Source: an uncultured Collinsella sp.
Lineage (GTDB): Bacteria > Actinomycetota > Coriobacteriia > Coriobacteriales > Coriobacteriaceae
NCBI GenBank assembly: GCA_958436995.1
Contig: CAUBMI010000074.1
Span: 1 to 7,898, forward strand
Reading direction: 5' to 3'
Length of the DNA stretch: 7,898 nucleotides
Part shown: positions 1-5,747 of the stretch, piece by piece
Position numbering within the stretch: position 1 is the stretch's first letter
How the letters are laid out: each line of letters opens with the position of its first letter
The notes under the pieces: model-generated
Told to the model about the DNA's origin: nothing
Database searches by the model: none
The model's input: only the letters and a program-made list of their open reading frames with translations
Translations under genes and position numbers: made by a program

Positions 1-512
1 GCAATCTCGTCGACCGCCAGCTCGCGTGCCGTCGTCACGCGCTCGACCCCCAGCTCATCGGCGGCAAGCCGCACGGCGCCTTCGCTATGAACGCCCGCCT
101 GCGTGGACAGGTGAATCTCGACCCCGGGAATCGCCGCGCGCAGTGCGCAGGCCAACCCGGCATCGGCGACAATCAGAGCATCGGCGCCCAGCTCCAGTGC
201 ATGAGCTCCCAACGCCACGGCGTCGGCAAGCTCATCGTCAAACACGAACACGTTGAGCGTTACGTACACACGCACGCCATGGGCATGCGCCACGGCGCAG
301 CCGCGCGCAAACTCGTTATCCGTAAAGCCATGGGCACTCACACGGGCGTTAAAGCCGCCCAACCCCGCATAGATGGCATCGGCGCCCGCGGCGATGGCCG
401 CAAGCATCTGGTCGAGTCCGCCCGCCGGCGCCAGCAGCTCGGGCAGCGCCGCACCGGCAGCATCCAATCCAGTCTCGTATTGTCCGCTCGGCCCCATCGC
501 CCGAATCGCCAT
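1..512 (-). CDS. Peptidase U32 family protein, N-terminal part (runs off left edge)
   Basis: The first 170 residues are visible; the rest lies beyond base 1. The ELLAPAGG motif (about residues 25-32) is followed by GADAIYAG (43-50), the FNAR motif (54-57), VYVTLNVFVFDDEL (82-95), GADALIVAD (109-117) and HLSTQAGVHS (134-143). This order is typical of the TIM-barrel-like N-terminus of U32 proteins. The family was named as collagenase-type peptidases, but several bacterial members (TrhP, RlhA, UbiU/UbiV) act in hydroxylation of tRNA, rRNA or ubiquinone precursors with iron-sulphur clusters. The cysteine-containing U32 signature would fall off the window, so the subfamily cannot be assigned. The ATG at 512-510 has an AAGGAG ribosome site 7 nt upstream; a second in-frame ATG at 497 is less well placed. 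The gene is divergent from the PBP gene. I am sure of the family and unsure of the substrate. Confidence 0.9.
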   Translation of the reverse strand, partial: MAIRAMGPSGQYETGLDAAGAALPELLAPAGGLDQMLAAIAAGADAIYAGLGGFNARVSAHGFTDNEFARGCAVAHAHGVRVYVTLNVFVFDDELADAVALGAHALELGADALIVADAGLACALRAAIPGVEIHLSTQAGVHSEGAVRLAADELGVERVTTARELAVDEI

Positions 513-674
513 CGACAAACTCCTTACCAAGGTATGCATTCACTCTGAAAAATGCCGTCTTCCAGCATACACGAGGCCTCGCGCGCCCCGTTTGGTTTAT
601 CGTGTAATAACTTATGTCCATCCTGCCCCGACGGCACATCCACCGTCCGGCACGACATACCTGGAGGTCAATAT
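513..674. other. Divergent intergenic region between U32 gene and PBP gene
   Basis: This 162-bp spacer must hold the 5' regions of both divergent genes. It contains a perfect 10-bp palindrome, CGAGGCCTCG, at 572-581 and an AT-richer patch at 591-615 with a TAATAA element. I found no -35/-10 pair at acceptable spacing on either strand, so promoters are presumed here but not located. Confidence 0.5.
662..667 (+). promoter_or_regulatory. Ribosome binding site deciding the PBP start
   Basis: TGGAGG lies 7 nt before the ATG at 675. An in-frame ATG at 552 has no comparable site and would add 41 non-hydrophobic residues before the membrane anchor, so 675 is preferred. Confidence 0.8.
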
Positions 675-2870
675 ATGGGTCCTCGCCAACGACAGGGACA
701 CAGCCGTTCAAAGACGCACGCCCTGCCCATAATCCTGCTCTCGTTTTTGGGCTTTCTGCTGATTGCGGGCGTGGCGTTTGGCATCGGCATGGTCGGCAAC
801 GTCAACCGCTGGCTGTCCGATCTGCCCGACTACACCGACGCCAACGCGTATCTGGTGAGCGAGCCCACCGAGATCGTCGACTGCAACGGCAACAAGATCG
901 CGAGCTTCTACACGCAAAACCGCAAGTCCATCACCAAGGACGAGGTCTCCCCCTACGTGCTGCAGGGCACCGTTGACGTCGAGGACGAGCGCTTCTACGA
1001 GCACGGCGGTATCGACCTATGGGGTATCGCGCGTGCTGCGGTGGCAACCCTCGGCGGCGGGCACGAAGGCGCCTCGACTATCACCCAGCAGCTTGTGCGC
1101 AACACCATCCTGCAGGAGGAGCAGTTCGACTCGACCATTGAGCGTAAGGTGCGCGAGGCCTACATCGCCATCAAGATGGAGGACATGTACTCCAAAGACG
1201 AGATCCTCATGATGTACCTCAACACCATCTATTACGGCCACGGCGCCTACGGCATCGAGGCCGCGGCCGAAACCTATCTGTCCAAGAGCGCCGCCGACCT
1301 CACCCTCAGCGAAGCCGCGCTGCTCATCGGCCTTCCCAACTCGCCCTCGCAGTACGACCCCACGGTCAATCCTGATCTGGCACTGTCCCGTCGCAACAAG
1401 GTTCTCGACAACATGCTGCGCTTGGGCCACATCACCCAGGAGGAGCACGATGCCGCACAGGCCGAGCCCATCACCCTCAATGTGACCGAAATCTCGGGCA
1501 GCGGCGTCGACGTATACTCGCAGCCCTACTTTGTCGCCTATGTTAAGCAGCTGCTGGAGCAGGAGTTCTCGACCGACGTGCTCTTTAAGGGCGGCCTGAC
1601 CGTCAAGACCACCATCGACCCCACGATGCAGCAGGTGGCAGAGAATGCCGTCCGCCAGCAGCTCGACACGCTCTCGCTCGACGGCCTGGACATGGGCATG
1701 GTCGTCGTCGACCCCAAGACCGGCTACATCAAGTGCATGGTGGGCGGATACGACTACAACGCCGACGAGAACCACGTAAACCACGCCACGGCCAAGCGCC
1801 CCGTCGGCTCCACCTTTAAGGCCTTTACGCTGGCAACTGCCATCCAAAACGGCATGAACCCCAACGTCACCCTCAATTGCAACTCGCCTCTTACAGCCAA
1901 GGGCACCACGACCAAGGTGCAAAACTACGCCAACCAAAGCTACGGCACCATCACGCTCAAGCAGGCGACGGCATACTCCTCCAACACCGGCTATATCCAG
2001 GTTGCAGAGGCTATCGGCAATAACAAGATCATGTCCCTCGTCAAAAAGCTCGGCATCGACCCCGCCAAGGACAACATCGAGGACGTTCCCGTCATGACGC
2101 TCGGCACCGGCTCGATCTCGCCTCTCGAGATGGCCGCCGCCTACGCGACGTTTGCCAACGGCGGCTACTATCGCCAGCCGATCGCCATCACCGAGATTGA
2201 CTCTCGTACCGGCTCGGTGCTGTACCAGCACACCGACAATCCCTCACAGGTGCTTACCGAGGGCGAGGCCGCCGCGGTCACCGATGTTCTGTCCGGCGTC
2301 ATGCAGGGCAGCGGTACGGGTGCTGCTGGCGCCCTGAGCGTCAACCAGCCCTATGCCGGCAAAACGGGCACCACCGACAACACCACCAACCTGTGGTTCT
2401 GCGGCTATACCCCGCAGCTGGCGTGTGCCCTGTGGACCGGCTATTCCGCGGGCGAGATCCCCATCCAAAAGTACGGCACGGACCTGCTGGGCGACAGCAC
2501 CAACCTGCCTGTCTTTAAGCGGTTTATGAACACCGTTCTGACCGGTACCGAGCGCGAGGAGTTTGCGACCGGAACGGCGCCCACCTACAAGAACAACAGC
2601 GTCTGGAAGTTCTACGGCACCAACAACACCAAGAAGACGGAGAACGACGACAAGGACGAGAACGAGGACGAAGAGGAAACCGCCACCACAACGACTACCA
2701 CGACGACCACGACCACCGAGACCACGGGCGGCGACACCACCGGCGGCACCGGTACGACCGGTGGCTCGACGGGCGGCTCCACTGGTGGTTCGACCGGCGG
2801 CGATGGCGGCACGCCTACGCCTACGCCCACTCCCGACCCCTCGCCCACGCCTGACGATACGGTCGGCTAA
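675..2870 (+). CDS. Class A penicillin-binding protein (bifunctional transglycosylase/transpeptidase)
   Basis: This 731-residue enzyme polymerises lipid II into glycan strands and cross-links the stem peptides. It is anchored in the membrane and acts outside. A basic N-terminus precedes one membrane segment at about 17-41. The GT51 domain shows EDERFYEHGG (catalytic Glu103), GASTITQQL (132-140), RKVRE (157-161, second Glu at 161) and ILMMYLNTIYYG (177-188). The penicillin-binding domain shows STFK (nucleophile Ser379), SSN (435-437) and KTGT (563-566), so both active sites look intact. From about 651 the chain becomes charged and acidic, then a run of eleven Thr, TGG(S) repeats and Thr-Pro repeats up to 731. 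This tail is probably an extracytoplasmic disordered wall-spanning segment, as in other Gram-positive PBPs. The gene is monocistronic as far as visible, with a terminator just after it. A PBP1A/PonA-type name would be reasonable, but which paralogue it is cannot be told. Confidence 0.95.
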   Translation: MGPRQRQGHSRSKTHALPIILLSFLGFLLIAGVAFGIGMVGNVNRWLSDLPDYTDANAYLVSEPTEIVDCNGNKIASFYTQNRKSITKDEVSPYVLQGTVDVEDERFYEHGGIDLWGIARAAVATLGGGHEGASTITQQLVRNTILQEEQFDSTIERKVREAYIAIKMEDMYSKDEILMMYLNTIYYGHGAYGIEAAAETYLSKSAADLTLSEAALLIGLPNSPSQYDPTVNPDLALSRRNKVLDNMLRLGHITQEEHDAAQAEPITLNVTEISGSGVDVYSQPYFVAYVKQLLEQEFSTDVLFKGGLTVKTTIDPTMQQVAENAVRQQLDTLSLDGLDMGMVVVDPKTGYIKCMVGGYDYNADENHVNHATAKRPVGSTFKAFTLATAIQNGMNPNVTLNCNSPLTAKGTTTKVQNYANQSYGTITLKQATAYSSNTGYIQVAEAIGNNKIMSLVKKLGIDPAKDNIEDVPVMTLGTGSISPLEMAAAYATFANGGYYRQPIAITEIDSRTGSVLYQHTDNPSQVLTEGEAAAVTDVLSGVMQGSGTGAAGALSVNQPYAGKTGTTDNTTNLWFCGYTPQLACALWTGYSAGEIPIQKYGTDLLGDSTNLPVFKRFMNTVLTGTEREEFATGTAPTYKNNSVWKFYGTNNTKKTENDDKDENEDEEETATTTTTTTTTTTETTGGDTTGGTGTTGGSTGGSTGGSTGGDGGTPTPTPTPDPSPTPDDTVG
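2625..2867 (+). repeat. Low-complexity tail-coding segment of the PBP gene
   Basis: These codons encode a Lys/Asp/Glu-rich stretch, eleven consecutive Thr residues (671-681), TGG and TGGS units (to about 712) and alternating Thr-Pro (713-720). The Thr run uses ACC, ACA, ACG and ACT mixed together. The Gly repeats also differ at third positions. This suggests the amino-acid composition is maintained rather than freshly generated by slippage. Confidence 0.85.
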
Positions 2871-2892
2871 GAAGTACGCGACTAAAGCCAAC

Positions 2893-2936
2893 AAGGCCCC
2901 GAGCAGCTTATTGAACTGCTCGGGGCCTTTTAGTTT
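2893..2936 (+). terminator. Intrinsic terminator of the PBP gene
   Basis: A perfect 14-bp stem (2893-2906 with 2916-2929, core GGCCCCGAGCAG) with a 9-nt loop is followed by TTTTAGTTT. It starts 22 bp after the PBP stop. On the opposite strand the stem is not followed by a real T-tract, so it is assigned to the plus strand. Confidence 0.93.
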
Positions 2937-2972
2937 GAAACGACCTGGAGGGCGGTCTTTATACCGGCAAAC

Positions 2973-3004
2973 AAAAAGGGGGTACCGACCAACGTCGATA
3001 CCCC
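2973..3004 (-). terminator. Intrinsic terminator of argR
   Basis: Read on the minus strand, GGGGTATCGAC pairs with GTCGGTACCCC, including one G-U wobble, around a GTTG loop. A CTTTTT tract follows. It lies about 50 bp beyond the argR stop and faces the PBP terminator, so the two convergent genes each have their own stop. Confidence 0.9.
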
Positions 3005-3055
3005 TTACAAGCCACTATGTCAGCGCACACAATGCCGAACGCACGACCCGCACGC

Positions 3056-3493
3056 CTACTTGCGAGAATTGCTCAACTTATTGATCAGCGCCTCGAGACG
3101 CTCGCCGTCCTCGGCCGTCTGGGCAATAACCAAAATCGTATCGTTGCCGGCAAGCGAGCCAAGCACATCGGGCAACTCTGCCGCATCAACGGCGGCGGCG
3201 ATGCCGGAAGCCGTGCCAGGCTGAGTCTTGATCATAACCAGATTATCAGTACGCAGAACGCCCGTTACGAGCTCGGAAACCATACGTTGCAGGTGCAGGT
3301 CCTCTGCCAGAACATAGATGCCCTCAGGGAGCTTACGCAGCCCCATATCGGCAATATCGCGAGAGACAGTCGCCTGCGTGCAATCAAAGCCCATAGCACG
3401 GAGCTCATCGACCAGCACGCGCTGCGTGCGGACATCCTTATTGCGCACAATATCTCTAATGGCATCCTGGCGCCCATTGCGTTTTTTAGCCAT
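3056..3493 (-). CDS. argR: Arginine repressor ArgR
   Basis: This 145-residue protein is close to the usual ArgR/AhrC length of about 150. Hexameric ArgR represses arginine biosynthesis genes, and sometimes activates catabolic ones, when arginine binds. The N-terminal winged helix (about 5-65) carries the recognition-helix signature TQATVSRDI (39-47). The C-terminal oligomerisation and arginine-binding domain carries GTASGIAAAVD (93-103), with the family's ligand-contacting Asp at 103, and GNDTILVI (116-123). I chose the ATG at 3493-3491 because GAGGG sits 5 nt upstream and MAKK is a typical beginning. A TTG at 3526 would add 11 residues without a good ribosome site. No arg biosynthetic gene is visible nearby. 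The gene ends at its own terminator and has a 132-bp upstream region with an inverted repeat. Confidence 0.95.
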   Translation of the reverse strand: MAKKRNGRQDAIRDIVRNKDVRTQRVLVDELRAMGFDCTQATVSRDIADMGLRKLPEGIYVLAEDLHLQRMVSELVTGVLRTDNLVMIKTQPGTASGIAAAVDAAELPDVLGSLAGNDTILVIAQTAEDGERLEALINKLSNSRK

Positions 3494-3498
3494 ACAAA

Positions 3499-3503
3499 CC
3501 CTC
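3499..3503 (-). promoter_or_regulatory. Ribosome binding site deciding the argR start
   Basis: GAGGG on the minus strand lies 5 nt before the ATG at 3493. It supports the 145-residue form over the longer TTG-initiated form. Confidence 0.7.
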
Positions 3504-3586
3504 ACTCCAAAAGATGGCGGAGACAATCAATCAGTGTTTGAATAGTTTAGCGCTATTTGAAGGCTTTTGTGTATAAGAACGCATTT

Positions 3587-3614
3587 CGAAACAATTCTAT
3601 GCAAGTTTGTTTCG
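3587..3614. promoter_or_regulatory. Inverted repeat upstream of argR (possible operator)
   Basis: CGAAACAA and TTGTTTCG form perfect 8-bp arms separated by 12 nt, in the 132-bp gap between the glycosyltransferase stop and the argR start. The left arm overlaps the palindrome TTTCGAAA at 3584-3591. No T-tract follows on either strand, so it does not read as a terminator. It differs from the classic ARG-box sequence (TGAAT...ATTCA), of which only a half-site-like TGAAT is seen at 3539-3543. A bound regulator is a guess. No convincing -35/-10 pair was found in this gap. Confidence 0.4.
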
Positions 3615-3625
3615 TAATGAGCCGT

Positions 3626-4666
3626 TTAGGCGGGTTTTGCGCCCGTCCGGTTAAGAAAAGCTGCCAGATGCGTACACATCACGCAGCGCGCGGGCTTAGC
3701 GCTGGCGATCGGCCCAAACAACAGACCGAGTCCCCGATGGTTGTCCTTGAGCGCGGCGACCATCTGACGGGTTCGAGGCGCCTCGAGCATATCACGCATG
3801 CGGGCGGAACGCTCGATTGACGACACCCCATGCGGGCTCAGACACAAATTCTCGATGCAGGCGACCAGTCCGGCAAAGTAGAACTTTTGGCTTGCCAGCT
3901 TGAGCCGACCACCGCTATCTGCTTCCGAGAGTGAGTCCGCAAGCTCGTCGAGCGCTCGGGTGTCATCGGATACCTTGGCATACATGGTGGGATCAAAGGC
4001 GTCTGTAAGCTTAGGCGCCACCGTGTGGAAACAAGCGTCGCCGCATCCGGAGACGCGCTGCGCCTGCGAGAGCGCGCACACCATAAACTCAACCGTACGG
4101 TACGCCTTGCCGTGCGACAGGCATGCCTCAAACAGCGGACGACTATACATCACGCCAGAGGTCTGAACGACTAGGCCGCCTAAAATCAACTGAGGCAGCC
4201 CGGCCACCATCGAAGATTTGCTATCAATGGAAATATGAGTAGCATCCAAGACGCGCGAATGGCGCTCTCGATGTGCATCATAGCGGTCGAGCGACACCGT
4301 GGGGAACACTATGTCTGCCGCAGTATCGCACGCGATATCGACCATCTTGGAAAGGGATTGCGGAGCAAACCACTCATCGGCGTTCATGGCGATGATTTGA
4401 GAGCCGCGCGAGGCAGCAAAACCGGCACGAAGACACGCGCCGCGCGTCGCGTCCTCGACGTCAATCAAATCAATATGGATGTCCCTGTCGGCAGCAACTT
4501 GAAGCGAGTGGCGCACACCGGGCGCAGTATCGCGACAGACAACGACAATCTGCAAATCGTAGAGGTCTTGGTTCTGGATACTCTCGAGCGCACGCATCGC
4601 ATAGCTGGGCGAACCTTCTACCACAAGGATCACCGAAAGTCGCGGATGCGAGCCACGTCGAACCAA
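3626..4666 (-). CDS. Family 2 (GT-A fold) glycosyltransferase
   Basis: The 346-residue product begins with LSVILVVEGSPSYAMRALESIQNQ (10-33), the nucleotide-binding opening of GT2 enzymes. After VVVCRDT (41-47), RGACLRAGFAASRG (75-88) leads into IIAMNADEWF (91-100), which sits where the metal-binding DxD motif is expected; here the first Asp is Asn95, followed by D97 and E98. The C-terminal half (about 120-346) is unfamiliar and I see no transmembrane segment. Such enzymes move a sugar from a nucleotide-sugar onto a glycan, lipid or protein acceptor; the donor and acceptor cannot be told. Initiation is probably the TTG at 4666-4664, because an in-frame stop lies a few codons upstream, AGAGGA stands 8 nt before it, and the next Met (24) would remove the nucleotide-binding strand. 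The gene lies between truA and argR on the same strand, with 161 and 132 bp gaps. Confidence 0.8.
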   Translation of the reverse strand: MVRRGSHPRLSVILVVEGSPSYAMRALESIQNQDLYDLQIVVVCRDTAPGVRHSLQVAADRDIHIDLIDVEDATRGACLRAGFAASRGSQIIAMNADEWFAPQSLSKMVDIACDTAADIVFPTVSLDRYDAHRERHSRVLDATHISIDSKSSMVAGLPQLILGGLVVQTSGVMYSRPLFEACLSHGKAYRTVEFMVCALSQAQRVSGCGDACFHTVAPKLTDAFDPTMYAKVSDDTRALDELADSLSEADSGGRLKLASQKFYFAGLVACIENLCLSPHGVSSIERSARMRDMLEAPRTRQMVAALKDNHRGLGLLFGPIASAKPARCVMCTHLAAFLNRTGAKPA

Positions 4667-4827
4667 ATTATCCGTCCTCTCGACAGCAATGAATCAAACC
4701 GTGGTTCATGGTACACCCCGGCAATAAAAGCAATGAGACACCGGTTGCATTGCACGCCAAGAACAGATGTTGCACACGCGCAGCCCACAGATGACAGGTG
4801 TCGACGCACGACACGTCGAGCCCTACC
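4667..4827 (-). other. truA-glycosyltransferase intergenic region with a 13-codon ORF
   Basis: This 161-bp gap has no hairpin followed by a T-tract. Small inverted repeats lie just after the truA stop, for example GTGTCG-5 nt-CGACAC on the minus strand. A 13-codon ORF, MNHGLIHCCREDG, runs from ATG 4709-4707 to TAA 4670-4668, leaving 1 nt before the TTG start of the glycosyltransferase. A weak promoter-like pair (TTGGCG, 16 nt, TCTCAT) precedes it. None of this is strong evidence of function. Confidence 0.4.
4675..4680 (-). promoter_or_regulatory. Ribosome binding site deciding the glycosyltransferase TTG start
   Basis: AGAGGA on the minus strand lies 8 nt before the TTG at 4666-4664. It is the only ribosome-site-like element ahead of an in-frame start that keeps the GT-A N-terminus whole. 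Confidence 0.55.
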
Positions 4828-5652
4828 CTAGTCGAGCACGACAAGCTCGGCGGGATCGTAATCCACGCCCATAAACGTAAGGCCGCAGGCAGGAGCCGTG
4901 GGGCCCGCAGCGGTGCGGTCGCAAGCATCGATAACCTCGCGCATCCACTCGGGTTCACGGCGATGCATGCCAATCTCGACAAGCGTGCCCACGATCGTAC
5001 GGACCATCGAATGCAGAAACGCATTGCCCTCGATGGTGAACGTCAGGATGTCCTCGCCAAACGCAACCTCGTGGCCAAATTCGGCACGCATCACGCAGCG
5101 ATGCGTGGGCTTGCCAACGGCCGAGGCAACCTTGCAAAAGCTTTTAAAGTCCTGCTCGCCCAGCAGAGCGGGGCAGGCAGCAGACATAGCCTCAACATCC
5201 AAGGGATAGCGATGCCACCACACGGCACCGCGGGACAGCACGGGGCGCGCATCTCGATCGGCAATACGGTACGTATACGTACGGGAACGCGCGTCAAAAC
5301 GTGCAGAAAAGCCTTTACGGGCCTTGTAGACCTCGTTTACGGCGATATCTTTGGGCAGCAGGGCATCCATAGCCCGCAGCCACCTACGGCGCGTACAAGC
5401 GAGCTCAGCATCCGTTACGGGCACGCTGATGTACTGAGCCACGGCATGCACGCCGGCATCGGTACGCCCCGCGCACGTCAGATCGATCGGGCGGCGAAGC
5501 AGCGTCTCGATGGCTCGACGTAGCTCACCCGCAACCGTCGTCTGTCCCGGCTGCTCGGCAAATCCGCTATACGACGAGCCATCATAGGCCACGCGAAATA
5601 CGAGCGTGGCGTCAAGCTCGGAAATCGAATTGAAATCAGACGGCGCAGTCAT
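4828..5652 (-). CDS. truA: tRNA pseudouridine(38-40) synthase TruA
   Basis: The 274-residue enzyme converts uridines 38-40 of the tRNA anticodon arm to pseudouridine. The TruA core is plain: LVFRVAYDGSSYSGFAEQPG (17-36), then CAGRTDAGVHA (60-70) with the catalytic Asp65, SRTYTYRI (123-130) with the conserved Tyr region, FLHSMVRTIVGTLVEIG (212-228), and RTAAGPTAPACGLTFMGVDY (246-265). Length matches the family. The ATG at 5652-5650 is preferred because GGGAG lies 5 nt upstream; a TTG 15 nt earlier would add five residues. truA commonly follows the rpsK-rpsD-rpoA-rplQ cluster in Gram-positive bacteria, as here. The strong terminator after rplQ means it probably depends on readthrough or on the promoter-like element at 5720-5747. 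Confidence 0.97.
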   Translation of the reverse strand: MTAPSDFNSISELDATLVFRVAYDGSSYSGFAEQPGQTTVAGELRRAIETLLRRPIDLTCAGRTDAGVHAVAQYISVPVTDAELACTRRRWLRAMDALLPKDIAVNEVYKARKGFSARFDARSRTYTYRIADRDARPVLSRGAVWWHRYPLDVEAMSAACPALLGEQDFKSFCKVASAVGKPTHRCVMRAEFGHEVAFGEDILTFTIEGNAFLHSMVRTIVGTLVEIGMHRREPEWMREVIDACDRTAAGPTAPACGLTFMGVDYDPAELVVLD

Positions 5653-5687
5653 GGGCGCTCCCAACAAACAAGCAACGGTATCGCGAC

Positions 5688-5718
5688 AAAAAAAGAGGGG
5701 TACGCGAACGTACCCCTC
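5688..5718 (-). terminator. Intrinsic terminator of the alpha operon (after rplQ)
   Basis: On the minus strand GAGGGGTACG pairs perfectly with CGTACCCCTC around a TTCG tetraloop, followed by seven T. The stem begins 26 bp after the rplQ stop codon. It should end most transcripts from the ribosomal operon before truA. Confidence 0.95.
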
Positions 5719-5719
5719 G

Positions 5720-5747
5720 AATATAGCCTATGCAGACGGAATGTCTA
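5720..5747 (-). promoter_or_regulatory. Candidate sigma70-type promoter for truA
   Basis: On the minus strand TAGACA (5747-5742), a 16-nt spacer and TATATT (5725-5720) each match the vegetative consensus at five of six positions. The -35 hexamer starts with the TAG stop codon of rplQ. Predicted initiation near 5713 falls inside the first arm of the rplQ terminator. The pattern match is good for this GC-rich region, but there is no experimental support. Confidence 0.45.

Noticed and set aside
87..548. Plus-strand open frames opposite the U32 gene
   Set aside because: The minus strand here has a continuous, clearly recognisable U32 N-terminus with its own ribosome site.
552..674. A 41-residue N-terminal extension of the PBP from an earlier ATG
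   Set aside because: No ribosome site precedes base 552, whereas TGGAGG is well placed before 675. The extension is polar and would sit awkwardly before the membrane anchor.
1017..2231. A 404-codon open frame on the minus strand opposite the PBP gene
   Set aside because: It lies wholly antisense to a protein with intact GT51 and transpeptidase motifs. Its Val/Gly/Leu/Asp-rich translation is what the reverse of high-GC coding sequence gives.
2690..2840. CRISPR or tandem-repeat array
   Set aside because: The repetition follows codon periodicity inside the PBP frame, with short variable units and no constant repeat plus unique spacer.
2612..2848. A minus-strand frame encoding Pro-Val-Glu repeats and a poly-Val run
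   Set aside because: It is the reverse reading of the Thr/Gly/Pro tail codons of the PBP gene, and the low complexity comes from that.
2893..2929. Reading the PBP terminator as bidirectional
   Set aside because: On the minus strand the stem is followed by only TT and then mixed sequence, and argR already has its own terminator at 2973-3004.
4798..5523. A 241-codon plus-strand open frame opposite truA
   Set aside because: truA on the minus strand has every family motif, and the plus-strand translation is Arg/His/Ala-rich without recognisable features.
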